Positions 33,169-41,424 of a DNA stretch of 58,358 nucleotides are shown piece after piece. Position 1 is the stretch's first letter. Every line of letters begins with the position of its first letter. The stretch is from Kiritimatiellia bacterium (GTDB lineage Bacteria; Verrucomicrobiota; Kiritimatiellia; RFP12; UBA1067). The notes under the pieces are model-generated. The model was not told where the DNA came from. It saw only the letters and a list, made by a program, of their open reading frames with translations, and searched no databases. A program made the translations under genes and the position numbers. The stretch is from the NCBI GenBank assembly GCA_017447805.1, contig JAFSMR010000037.1, positions 1 through 58,358 on the forward strand. Reading direction: 5' to 3'.

Positions 33169-34305
33169 ATGAAAAAACTTTTTTTGATTCTTGTCGTCCT
33201 TTCTTCTTCCTTGTGCGCCAAAGGCGTCGCATCCAATGCGTATAAGGCCTGGCAACGCTTTCATTACGAGGCTGAATGTCAAGAAGGGAACCATCTTGTC
33301 AAGGTCTTGCTCGGTAGCGACGAGAGCGATACGAAATATTGGATTAAGGCAGAATCTCGCCGCCTCATGAGCCAAAAAATTGAACTCGCGAGAGGCGAGA
33401 AGCTGGAATATACCTTCACTGTAAATACTAGAACACCAAAACTTCCAAATGGTTCAAGCGTGAAACTCAGCGGAGCGGAATCTTCTGGCCACGAACGTTG
33501 GGATTCAAGACTTACCATTGATATTTTTTGGCGTGGAGCGGCGCCAACAGGCCTCCAAGTCGAGCCTGCCCATGCTGATACCGTGACGATTTTCCTCGCA
33601 GGCGATTCTACGGTTTGCTGCTATAACACCGAGCCTTATGCTACATGGGGACAGATGTTAAGCGCGTTTTTTACAGATAAAGTAGCTATCGCCAACCATG
33701 CCGAATGCGGAAGGGCGCTTTCTTCATTCAAGAGTGAGCTAAGAGAGGATAAGGTTTTATCTCTCGCAAAACCCGGCGATTGGCTCTTTATTCAATTTGG
33801 TCATAACGACCAGAAAGAAAAATGCGAATTCGAAGAGCGCATGCGCCGCTATGAAGAGCGTTTAAACGCTTTGATCGATGCTTTTGAAGCCAAGGGTGGC
33901 AGGGTCGCGCTTGTTTCACCAATGGAAAGGCGCAGATTTGACAAGGACGGCAAGCCTTTTAAGACTCTTCAAGAATATGAAGATACTATGGCAAAAGTCG
34001 CTAAAGAAAGGAATCTCCCTTTTATCAATCTTCACGATCTGAGCTTCAAGTTCTATTCCACTCTCGGCGAAGAGAAATCGAAATCGCTATTTGGCTTTAG
34101 GAAAGAACTTGATAATACCCACCATTCTGTTCACGGCGGTTGGGAACTGGCTCTCGCAGTTGCAAATGAGATTAAAAAAGAAATTCCGTCTCTTGCGCGA
34201 TATCTGCGCGAAGATTTGCCCAGCTGGTCGCCAGATTCTCCTTCCGGGAACCCGAATATTCCTCGTAGCGGCAAAATGGCAACCGCTAAGCCGGAAGAAA
34301 AGTGA
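33169..34305 (+). CDS. Secreted SGNH esterase, rhamnogalacturonan acetylesterase-like (CE12)
   Basis: A 378-aa secreted enzyme. The signal peptide is KKLFLILVVLSSSLCA (cleavage near residue 18). An N-terminal beta-rich region (~25-130) precedes the SGNH core: FLAGDSTV (block I with the Ser nucleophile), WGQML, the Gly in HAECGRALSS, FGHNDQK (block III) and DNTHHS (block V, DxxH). This combination matches CE12 rhamnogalacturonan acetylesterases, which remove acetyl groups from pectin. The ATG at 33169 is preferred over the adjacent GTG. The C terminus is Pro/Ser-rich. It suggests use of plant polysaccharide. Confidence 0.85.
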   Translation: MKKLFLILVVLSSSLCAKGVASNAYKAWQRFHYEAECQEGNHLVKVLLGSDESDTKYWIKAESRRLMSQKIELARGEKLEYTFTVNTRTPKLPNGSSVKLSGAESSGHERWDSRLTIDIFWRGAAPTGLQVEPAHADTVTIFLAGDSTVCCYNTEPYATWGQMLSAFFTDKVAIANHAECGRALSSFKSELREDKVLSLAKPGDWLFIQFGHNDQKEKCEFEERMRRYEERLNALIDAFEAKGGRVALVSPMERRRFDKDGKPFKTLQEYEDTMAKVAKERNLPFINLHDLSFKFYSTLGEEKSKSLFGFRKELDNTHHSVHGGWELALAVANEIKKEIPSLARYLREDLPSWSPDSPSGNPNIPRSGKMATAKPEEK

Positions 34306-34325
34306 TTTTGTGGCTTTAAGAAGAA

Positions 34326-34823
34326 ATGAAGCCTACAAATATACCTAAAACGAATGCACTAAGAGCTCTGGACGCTGCTTTGGTCCCGTACGAAGTTCGC
34401 GCTTACGATTATGTCGAGCATGGCGGAACTATCCAAGCCGCAAGAGAGCTCGGACTAGATCATCATGCCACGATAAAGACGCTTATTTTAGAGGATGAAA
34501 CGAAAAAGCCTTTCGTTTGCTTGATGCACGGTGATTGCGAAGTATCGTTAAAGAATTTGGCTAGGGCGAGGGGCTGTAAGAGCGTCTCGATGTGCGAAAG
34601 CGCTACTGCCGATAGACACTCTGGCTTTCATGTCGGCGGGACTTCCCCATTCGGCACAAAACGCCGTATGAACGTATATGTTCAAAAGACGATTTATGAT
34701 ATTGACGAAATATACATCAATGCCGGCCACAAGGGTATACTCGTTGCTATGAAAAGCAAAGATATCGATAGGGTGCTTGCCGGGCTAACTATCCCCGTTG
34801 ATGTAACAGTCAAAAACTGCTGA
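34326..34823 (+). CDS. ybaK: YbaK/EbsC-type aminoacyl-tRNA deacylase
   Basis: A 165-aa protein of the YbaK family, which hydrolyses mischarged Cys-tRNA(Pro). NALRALDAALVPYEVRAYDY starts the fold. IKTLILEDE carries the conserved Lys region, and GGTSPFGTKRRMNVYVQ and INAGHKGILVAM are the last two motifs (consensus GGISPLG and GxRG). The start codon ATG follows AAGAAG. It is 20 bases after the esterase gene. Confidence 0.88.
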   Translation: MKPTNIPKTNALRALDAALVPYEVRAYDYVEHGGTIQAARELGLDHHATIKTLILEDETKKPFVCLMHGDCEVSLKNLARARGCKSVSMCESATADRHSGFHVGGTSPFGTKRRMNVYVQKTIYDIDEIYINAGHKGILVAMKSKDIDRVLAGLTIPVDVTVKNC

Positions 34824-34881
34824 AGATTTTTTCGCGAAAACCGACAATGCGGCCAAGGTAAACTCCAGAAGGCAAGGGGGC

Positions 34882-34910
34882 TTGAAAATTCTAAAAGATT
34901 ATGCTATAAT
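34882..34910 (+). promoter_or_regulatory. Promoter of topA
   Basis: TTGAAA at 34882-34887, a 17-base spacer and TATAAT at 34905-34910, 33 bases before the ATG. Confidence 0.7.
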
Positions 34911-34943
34911 AACGCCCGAATAGGATAACTGGAAATGTGAATC

Positions 34944-37511
34944 ATGGGCAAAAAGAAGCTTTTAATTGTAGAATCGCCGGCAAAGGCCAAGACTATCGGC
35001 AAGTATCTTGGCGGCGAATTTGTTGTAAAGAGTTCGGTTGGTCACGTGCGTGATTTGCCGAAGGTGAGCGGCGCTATACGCATAACGCCCGTCGCTGAAG
35101 GCGAATGGAAGTTTCAGCCTACATATATAGTAAGCGAAGGCAAGGAAAAGGTCGTAAGCGAACTGAAGGCGGCGGCAAAGAGTGCCGATGAAATTTATCT
35201 CGCGAGCGATCCTGACCGGGAAGGAGAAGCAATTGCATGGCATTTGAAGGAAATCCTTTCGCCTACCGCGAAGGGCAAGCCGTTCCATAGGGTTTCGTAT
35301 AACGAAATTACGAAGACTGCTGTTTTGAAGGCTATATCGGCGCCAGGCGAAATCAATATGCCGCGAGTCGATGCGCAGCAGGCAAGACGAATTCTGGATA
35401 GACTCGTAGGGTATAAAGTCTCTCCTCTGTTGTGGTCTAATATCAATTGCGCAAACAGCCGAACTCTCAGCGCAGGGCGAGTGCAATCGGTTGCGTTGAG
35501 GCTTCTGGTCGAGCGCCAAAGAGAGATTGATGCTTTTCAGAGCGAGGTGTATTTCGTGATGGGCGTGGAGGCCGCGAAGAAGACTTCTTCCGAGAAATTC
35601 TTTGCGAAACTCGCGAAATTCGATGGAGAAAAGCCGGAAATCAAGGATAAGCAGACGGCGAACAATGTCCTTCTTGATCTCGCGGGCGCGGAGCTTCGCG
35701 TGAAAGACCTCAAGGAGCAGCCGAAAAAGCGAAATCCTCTTGCTCCATTTACTACATCTACATTGCAACAGGCCGCTTCGAGCGTGCTTGGTTTTTCGCC
35801 AGGCAAGACGATGAAGATTGCCCAAAGCTTGTACGAGCGCGGTATCATTACATACATGCGAACAGACTCCGTTAATGTTTCCGCGCAGGCTAGAGCGGCG
35901 GCAAAAGATTATATCATCTCGAATTTTGGTGGCGATTTTTATCCCGCAAAGCCTAATATATACAAATCGAAGGGCGACGCGCAGGAAGCCCACGAAGCAA
36001 TTAGACCTACTAATATCGGCCTAATGCCGGCAGATTCCGATTTGACGGCGGCCGACTTGAAGCTTTACGATCTTATTTGGCGCAGGTTCATCGCGAGCCA
36101 AATGAGCGAGGCGAGAACGACCGTGAAAACGGCGTATCTTGAAGCTGTGAAACAAGGGCTTACACATTCTTATCTCTTTACCGCAAGTTGCACTGTAATC
36201 GATTTCGAGGGTTTCTTGAAGGTTATGAATCTCTCGTTGAAGCGCAAGAAGGACGATGACGAGGAAGATGGGGATAGCGATGAGGTAGCGACGATTCCTC
36301 CGCTAAACAAAGGCGAGCTCTTAAACGCCGCTAGGTGGCTTGCTGAAGAAAAACAAACCAAAGGGCCGCCCCATTATTCCGAAGCTTCGCTGATCAAGGC
36401 GCTAGAGGAAAATGGCGTTGGCAGACCCTCGACTTACGCGCAAACGATCGAGACCTTGAAAGCGCGCGAGTATGCCGTATCGGAAAAGAGAAAACTTATT
36501 CCTCTTGAGAGGGGTATTCTCGTATGCGATTGGCTTGTCAAAAAACTAGAATCGCTCTTCAATGTCGGCTACACGGCGAAAATGGAAGCGGAGCTCGATA
36601 AAATCGAGGATGGCCAGGAGCCGATGAATAAGATGCTTTCCGGTTTCTATTCTCGTTTCACAAAAGCGATTGCAGAAGCGAATCCTGCGCCCGATAGCGA
36701 AAAATTCAAATTCGTATTCTCGCTGCTCGATGAGGTGAAGGAGTGGAAAAAGTCCAAGAAAATCGGCAATCGCATATACGATGATAAAGCATTTGTCGAA
36801 AGTGTCAAGAAGCAGATGCAAGCCAACACCCGCCCCTTGACGACGAAGCAGCTTGAATTTCTAATTCGCATGGCGATAGCCTATTCTGCGCAGATTCCCG
36901 ATGTAGAGCAGCGCCTCAAAGAAGCCGGGCTTGGGGCCGGCGCAACAATTCAGCCGGAGCGTGCCGATGAGGAACTCGTGAAATTCTGCTTCGAAATGCA
37001 GGAAAAAATAGGTGGCGGCCTTATGCAACATCAATTCCTCAAGAGCTTGCGCGAACAGTGGGAAAGAGGAAAATTGCTTTCTATCAAGCAGTTCGCGATT
37101 CTCGCAAAAGCAATCGGCGAAAATTGTTCGGCTCTCGAAAATTGTCGAGAAATACGCGAGAAATTGCGCGATTATGCCCCGCCTGGCGGGTTTGGTCCGG
37201 CTGACTATGATCCTACGATTCCCAAGATTCTGGCAATGTTGAGGATGGTTAAAGAATGGCGGCCTCACATGCGAAAAGCCAAGAAAGTCTATGACGATAA
37301 ATCGTTTGTGGATAGTCTTGCCGATCAATATACACGCCGCCGCACTCTTTCTACTCGCCAGCTTCTCGCGCTAAAGAGAGTTGCCGTTTCTTACAAAGAC
37401 CAAATTCCGAACTATGAGAAATTGGCGCCGGAGCTAGGACTGTTGAATATTCCATCGAGCTTTGATAAAGAGGCGCAGGTTCTCGAAGGAGTCGATGATC
37501 AAGAAAGCTAG
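34944..37511 (+). CDS. topA: DNA topoisomerase I with a lineage-specific triple-repeat C terminus
   Basis: An 855-aa type IA topoisomerase that relaxes negative supercoils. The Toprim start KKLLIVESPAKAKTIGKYLG and DPDREGEAIAWHLKE are standard. NCANSRTLSAGRVQSVALRL and GIITYMRTDSVN (active-site Tyr) complete the core. The zinc fingers of many TopA proteins are absent. Instead residues ~585-850 hold three similar ~75-residue helical units, marked by PLTTKQLEFLIRMAIAYSAQ, LLSIKQFAILAKAIGEN and TLSTRQLLALKRVAVSYKDQ. This tail is probably DNA-binding and specific to the lineage. It overlaps the recombinase gene by 17 bases. Confidence 0.93.
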   Translation: MGKKKLLIVESPAKAKTIGKYLGGEFVVKSSVGHVRDLPKVSGAIRITPVAEGEWKFQPTYIVSEGKEKVVSELKAAAKSADEIYLASDPDREGEAIAWHLKEILSPTAKGKPFHRVSYNEITKTAVLKAISAPGEINMPRVDAQQARRILDRLVGYKVSPLLWSNINCANSRTLSAGRVQSVALRLLVERQREIDAFQSEVYFVMGVEAAKKTSSEKFFAKLAKFDGEKPEIKDKQTANNVLLDLAGAELRVKDLKEQPKKRNPLAPFTTSTLQQAASSVLGFSPGKTMKIAQSLYERGIITYMRTDSVNVSAQARAAAKDYIISNFGGDFYPAKPNIYKSKGDAQEAHEAIRPTNIGLMPADSDLTAADLKLYDLIWRRFIASQMSEARTTVKTAYLEAVKQGLTHSYLFTASCTVIDFEGFLKVMNLSLKRKKDDDEEDGDSDEVATIPPLNKGELLNAARWLAEEKQTKGPPHYSEASLIKALEENGVGRPSTYAQTIETLKAREYAVSEKRKLIPLERGILVCDWLVKKLESLFNVGYTAKMEAELDKIEDGQEPMNKMLSGFYSRFTKAIAEANPAPDSEKFKFVFSLLDEVKEWKKSKKIGNRIYDDKAFVESVKKQMQANTRPLTTKQLEFLIRMAIAYSAQIPDVEQRLKEAGLGAGATIQPERADEELVKFCFEMQEKIGGGLMQHQFLKSLREQWERGKLLSIKQFAILAKAIGENCSALENCREIREKLRDYAPPGGFGPADYDPTIPKILAMLRMVKEWRPHMRKAKKVYDDKSFVDSLADQYTRRRTLSTRQLLALKRVAVSYKDQIPNYEKLAPELGLLNIPSSFDKEAQVLEGVDDQES

Positions 37512-38493
37512 ATCGGCGAAGACGGCGCGACCTGAACTCAACAGGTTCGCGCCGAACGATGTGTTTTTGAAAAAATTCGTCTCGTATTTGATCGCGGAAA
37601 GAGATGTCTCGAACTATACTCTTGAGAGCTATCTTACGGATTTGGCGCAATTCGTTTTTTCAAAATGGGGCGAAGGAAAAGAGCCGCCATACGATTGGTG
37701 GCTGGTGACGGAAACCGATGCCCGGAATTATCTAAGGCTGCTTGGCGATTTCAAGGCAAGCGCCAAAACAGTTCGCCGGAAGCTGGCCGCGGCAAGGACC
37801 TTTTTCCGTTTTCTCCAGCGAGATTCCGTAGTCAAACAAAATCCATTTTCGCAACTGCGCGGGCCTAGGGAAGCAAAGACTTTGCCGAAAATAATGTCTG
37901 TCGAAGAAGCGAAGCGTTTCCTCGCGCAGCCATTGAAAGATCTCGAAGCGAAATTGCTTGGCGACTATCCGGCGCGGCGCGATAGCGCAATATTCGAGTT
38001 TTTGTATTCCACAGGTTGCCGAATAAGCGAAGCGCTTTGCGTGAAGTGGGGCGATATCGATTTCGGCCGCGGAGGGGTTGTCGTTAACGGAAAGGGCGGC
38101 AAGGAGCGGCTTGTGATATTGGGCGCGCCTTGCATCAAGGCGCTGATCAATTTGAAAAACGCTATTTCGCTGAGGAACAATGCTCTTGCCGCCCCGCACG
38201 AAAATGTATTCCTGAGCGATAAGCTAAATAAACTATCTGCTCGTTTTGTCGAAAGACGCATGAAAAAATATCTCGCCGAGACGGGTATCTCAGGCGAGCT
38301 TTCGCCTCATAAGCTAAGGCATAGCTTCGCCACCCATCTCTTGGATGCAGGGGCGGATTTGCGCAGCGTTCAAGAAATGCTCGGCCACGCCTCGCTTTCT
38401 ACAACGCAAATCTATACGCATGTATCCGTTGAGCGCTTGAAAGACGAATTTGCCTCGTTCCACCCTCGCGCAAAGCTGACGCCAAGCAACTAG
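37495..38493 (+). CDS. Tyrosine recombinase, XerC/XerD type
   Basis: A 332-aa site-specific recombinase that would resolve chromosome dimers at dif. The N-terminal SAM-like core-binding domain contains DVSNYTLESYLTDLAQF. The catalytic residues are complete: Arg in TGCRISEAL, Lys in GKGGKER, HxxR in HKLRHSFATH, His in LGHASLSTTQIYTH and the Tyr in IYTH. The ATG at 37495, with GAAGGAG just upstream, is preferred to a TTG at 37462. It overlaps topA; a topA-xer pairing fits a housekeeping role better than a mobile integrase. Confidence 0.88.
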   Translation: MIKKARSAKTARPELNRFAPNDVFLKKFVSYLIAERDVSNYTLESYLTDLAQFVFSKWGEGKEPPYDWWLVTETDARNYLRLLGDFKASAKTVRRKLAAARTFFRFLQRDSVVKQNPFSQLRGPREAKTLPKIMSVEEAKRFLAQPLKDLEAKLLGDYPARRDSAIFEFLYSTGCRISEALCVKWGDIDFGRGGVVVNGKGGKERLVILGAPCIKALINLKNAISLRNNALAAPHENVFLSDKLNKLSARFVERRMKKYLAETGISGELSPHKLRHSFATHLLDAGADLRSVQEMLGHASLSTTQIYTHVSVERLKDEFASFHPRAKLTPSN

Positions 38494-38529
38494 ATATTCT
38501 CAAAAATACATATTTTAAAAAATACCCCC

Positions 38530-38559
38530 TTGACCGGATACGGTGGAATATAGTATAAT
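38530..38559 (+). promoter_or_regulatory. Promoter of rpsB-tsf with structured leader
   Basis: TTGACC at 38530-38535, an 18-base spacer and TATAAT at 38554-38559. The ~110-base leader before rpsB holds AGGATG (38587) and CATCCT (38614) as possible stem arms and may be an S2 autoregulation site. The latter is inference. Confidence 0.65.
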
Positions 38560-38675
38560 ATGCGCCGTTTTACCCTAGGTGGGGTAGGATGAAGCGAATG
38601 ATTGCGGGGTAGTCCATCCTCGCGACAAAGCGGATTAATCTTGTAAATCAAATAGGATTGAAAGGAGAAAACAAA

Positions 38676-39719
38676 ATGGAAATGCCAAAGTCTGCCCTTA
38701 CGGGTATTTCGTTGAAGGATATGTTTGATGCCGGTCTTCATTTCGGCCATCAGACGAAGCGCTGGAACCCGAAGATGAAAGGATATATCTTCGACAAGCG
38801 CAATGGGATTCACATCATCGACCTTACGCAGTCTGTGCAGCTTCTCGATGAAGCGGCGGAATTTGTCCGCAAGCAGATTCTCGATGGCAAGAAGCTTCTC
38901 TTTGTCGCAACCAAGAAGCAGGTTTCCGAGATGGTCAAGGACCTCGCGACCGAGCTTGGCCAGTTCTACATCACCGAGCGTTGGCTTGGCGGCACTCTGA
39001 CTAACGCAAAGACGATCCGCTCTTCCGTCAAGCGCATGCGCGCGCTCCAGGCTACCAGCAAGGCCAATGGTGGAGAGCTTTCCGAGCACAAGCAGGAAGC
39101 CTCGATGCTTCGCCGCGAGTTGAACAAGCTCGAGAAGAACTTGACTGGTATTGCCGATATGGCCGAGCAGCCTAGCGCGGTAATCGTTGTCGATGTCGTT
39201 AAAGAAGCAAATGCCGTTAAAGAAGCTGTTCGCCTCGGTATTCCCGTAATCGCAATCGTCGATACGAACGCCGACCCTGAGCCGATCGATTTCGTAATCC
39301 CCGGCAACGATGATTCTGTTCGCGGCGTCGAGCTCATCTTGAGAGGTTTTGCGAATGTAATCAAGAATGCCGAGCAGGAATACAGCGCGAAGGCGGCAGA
39401 AGAAAACCGCAAGCGCGAGGCCGATCGCAAGAGCCGTGAAGAGGCTGAGAAGGCCGCTCGTGCGGAACGTCGCGCGAAGGGCACGAAGGAAAGCGCACCT
39501 CGCAAGAGCGGCGGCGCAGGCAAGAAGTCGCAGGTAGCGGCAACTGTAAAGGCCGCGGCAAGGGCGGCGAAGGAAGCGGCGGAAATCAAGGCCAAGGCAG
39601 ACCTCGCGGCAAAGCGTCAGGCTGCCGTCCAAGCAGCTGAAGCAGCTGTCAAGGCTGAAAACGAAGCTCCGGCAGAAGCTCCGGCAGAAGCCCCCGTCGA
39701 AACACCTGCGGCGGAATAA
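38676..39719 (+). CDS. rpsB: 30S ribosomal protein S2 with long Ala/Lys/Glu-rich C-terminal tail
   Basis: A 347-aa S2 protein of the small ribosomal subunit. LKDMFDAGLHFGHQTKRWNP and RWLGGTLTNAKTI are diagnostic, with IPVIAIVDTNADPEPIDFVI closing the globular domain near residue 230. The remaining ~110 residues are a charged, alanine-rich tail ending in repeated EAPAEAP units, absent from E. coli S2. AAAGGAG lies eight bases before the ATG at 38676; the open frame upstream (from a TTG at 38658) is ignored. It is followed by tsf. Confidence 0.95.
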   Translation: MEMPKSALTGISLKDMFDAGLHFGHQTKRWNPKMKGYIFDKRNGIHIIDLTQSVQLLDEAAEFVRKQILDGKKLLFVATKKQVSEMVKDLATELGQFYITERWLGGTLTNAKTIRSSVKRMRALQATSKANGGELSEHKQEASMLRRELNKLEKNLTGIADMAEQPSAVIVVDVVKEANAVKEAVRLGIPVIAIVDTNADPEPIDFVIPGNDDSVRGVELILRGFANVIKNAEQEYSAKAAEENRKREADRKSREEAEKAARAERRAKGTKESAPRKSGGAGKKSQVAATVKAAARAAKEAAEIKAKADLAAKRQAAVQAAEAAVKAENEAPAEAPAEAPVETPAAE

Positions 39720-39730
39720 TTAAAAAGCTA

Positions 39731-39765
39731 GCCGCCGGCCGGCTGTGAAAGCCGGCCATGGCGGC
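39731..39765 (+). promoter_or_regulatory. Long GC-rich hairpin between rpsB and tsf
   Basis: Arms 39731-39744 (GCCGCCGGCCGGCT) and 39750-39765 pair with a 5-base loop and one small bulge. The following tract is A-rich, not T-rich, so it is not an intrinsic terminator for rpsB. It may set the S2:EF-Ts ratio by protecting or processing the mRNA. Confidence 0.5.
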
Positions 39766-39794
39766 AAAAAAAAAAGAGCGAAAGGAACATGACA

Positions 39795-40643
39795 ATGGCA
39801 ATTTCAATTCAACAGATCAAAGAGCTGCGCGAAGCGACGGCGGCTGGCATGGGCGCTTGCAAGGAAGCGCTTACAGCGACAAACGGCAATATGGAAGAGG
39901 CTGTGAAGTATCTTCGCGAGAAAGGCCTCGCAGTTGCGGCCAAGCGTGTAGATAAGGAATCCAAGCAGGGTATCGTTGCTTTGGCAGAGAGCGCCGATAA
40001 GAAGACTATGGCGCTTGCGGAAGTCAATTGCGAAACCGACTTCGTCGCGAAGACAGAAGCTTTCATAAAGTTTGTCGATGATGCCGCACGCGTCGCGCTG
40101 GAAGGCAAGAACATCGAAGAAGCGCTCGGCGACGACTATAAGATGCTTCTTACCAAGACTGGCGAGAACGTAAAGATCCGCAGGTCCGCCCGTTATACTC
40201 TCGAAGGGACCGGCGTCCTTTCCGGCTATATCCACATGGGTGGCAAGATCGGCGTTTTGGTCGAGCTCGAAACACCTTGCGAAAAGTGCGCCGCGAGCCA
40301 GGAACTCGCAGATGCTGCTCACATGATTTGCTTGCATATCGCAGCAAACGCGCCTAGATATGTCAACCCCGGGGATGTCCCTCAGGCGGAAATCGATGCA
40401 GAGCTCGAAATCAAACTCAATGCACTCAAGGAGCAGAAGGGCCGTCTTCCTCCGGAACAGGCTCTCGTCGGTATCAAGAAGGGCATGGCCGCCAAGTTCT
40501 GCTCGCAGATTTGCCTCACCAAGCAGGATTTTGTCGCCGATAGCGAAAAGACCGTTGAGCAGTATCTCAATGATATCTCCAAGGCATGCGGAAATGCGCC
40601 TATCAAGGTAAAGCGCTTTGAACGCATGCAGCTTGGCGCCTAA
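39795..40643 (+). CDS. tsf: Translation elongation factor Ts
   Basis: A 282-aa nucleotide-exchange factor for EF-Tu. ISIQQIKELREATAAGMGAC and KEAL form the UBA-like N domain. EVNCETDFVAKTEAF is the EF-Tu-contacting TDFV motif. A dimerisation-type insert and the C-terminal module follow. I chose the ATG at 39795 because AAAGGA is eight bases away and the product begins MAIS; the ATG at 39789 is too close. It contains an unusual pair of Cys (CEKCAAS) in the core. Confidence 0.95.
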   Translation: MAISIQQIKELREATAAGMGACKEALTATNGNMEEAVKYLREKGLAVAAKRVDKESKQGIVALAESADKKTMALAEVNCETDFVAKTEAFIKFVDDAARVALEGKNIEEALGDDYKMLLTKTGENVKIRRSARYTLEGTGVLSGYIHMGGKIGVLVELETPCEKCAASQELADAAHMICLHIAANAPRYVNPGDVPQAEIDAELEIKLNALKEQKGRLPPEQALVGIKKGMAAKFCSQICLTKQDFVADSEKTVEQYLNDISKACGNAPIKVKRFERMQLGA

Positions 40644-40665
40644 TTTCACTTGACTCGGCTGATTC

Positions 40666-41424
40666 ATGAGAATCGTAGTCAAGGTAGGTACACATGCAAT
40701 AGCAACCAAGTCGGGACGGGCCGATAGAAAGGCCCTGCACCGCTTGGTTGCTCAGTTGGCGACAATCGCAAAGGCCGGCAATGAAGTTTTGTTCGTTTCA
40801 TCCGGCGCTGTAGCCGCTGGCGTCGAGGCGCTTGGGCTTGGCTCGCGGCCGACTAATATAAATGATATCCAGATGTGCGCGGCGGTAGGGCAGGCGAGCT
40901 TCATTTATGAATACGAGCGCCTCTTCGCTTCGCACGGCATGAAAATCGGTCAGGTTCTTCTTACTCACTATGATTTTGAGGCGCATCATCGCGCCCAAAA
41001 TGTCAAGAAATCGCTTACGCACCTCGTTAAAGCAGGTATAATACCGGTCATAAACGAAAACGATGTGGTCGCCGATGAAGAAATAAAGGGCAGAAGTTTC
41101 GGCGATAACGATTGGCTGTCGTTCCTCATCGCAAAGCTCGTCAGGGCCGATTTGTTGATTCTTCTGACTACTGTCGATGGGTTGTTGGATAATGAGGGAA
41201 AACGTATTCCCAAAGTCGAATCGTTTAGGAATGTGATGCGGCTTGTGAAGGCTGGCGAAAAGGGCAATCTTTCCAAGGGCGGTATGGATTCTAAACTCAA
41301 GGCAGTCAAAGCCGCTGTCGCTAGCGGTATTGATGTTTATATCGCGAATGGACGCAAAAAATCGCTTGCCGCGATAATGTCCGGCAAGCAAACGGGAACT
41401 TTTTTCCCGGCTTCTACGTTATGA
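40666..41424 (+). CDS. proB: Glutamate 5-kinase, short form without PUA domain
   Basis: A 252-aa amino-acid kinase for the first step of proline synthesis (L-glutamate to L-glutamyl 5-phosphate). MRIVVKVGTHAI is the nucleotide site. VLFVSSGAVAAGVEALG, INENDVVADEE and FGDNDWLSFLIA carry the substrate-binding residues, and KGGMDSKLKAVKAA is the ATP-binding loop. The C-terminal PUA domain of the E. coli enzyme is missing, as in many bacteria. It overlaps the Mur-ligase gene by four bases. Confidence 0.93.
   Translation: MRIVVKVGTHAIATKSGRADRKALHRLVAQLATIAKAGNEVLFVSSGAVAAGVEALGLGSRPTNINDIQMCAAVGQASFIYEYERLFASHGMKIGQVLLTHYDFEAHHRAQNVKKSLTHLVKAGIIPVINENDVVADEEIKGRSFGDNDWLSFLIAKLVRADLLILLTTVDGLLDNEGKRIPKVESFRNVMRLVKAGEKGNLSKGGMDSKLKAVKAAVASGIDVYIANGRKKSLAAIMSGKQTGTFFPASTL

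Noticed and set aside
37495-38493. Tyrosine recombinase as the integrase of a mobile element
   Set aside because: It overlaps topA, has standard XerC/D length and lies among housekeeping genes with no attachment repeats seen.
39731-39765. Intrinsic terminator after rpsB
   Set aside because: The stem is followed by a run of A, not T, on the transcribed strand, and tsf follows at once.
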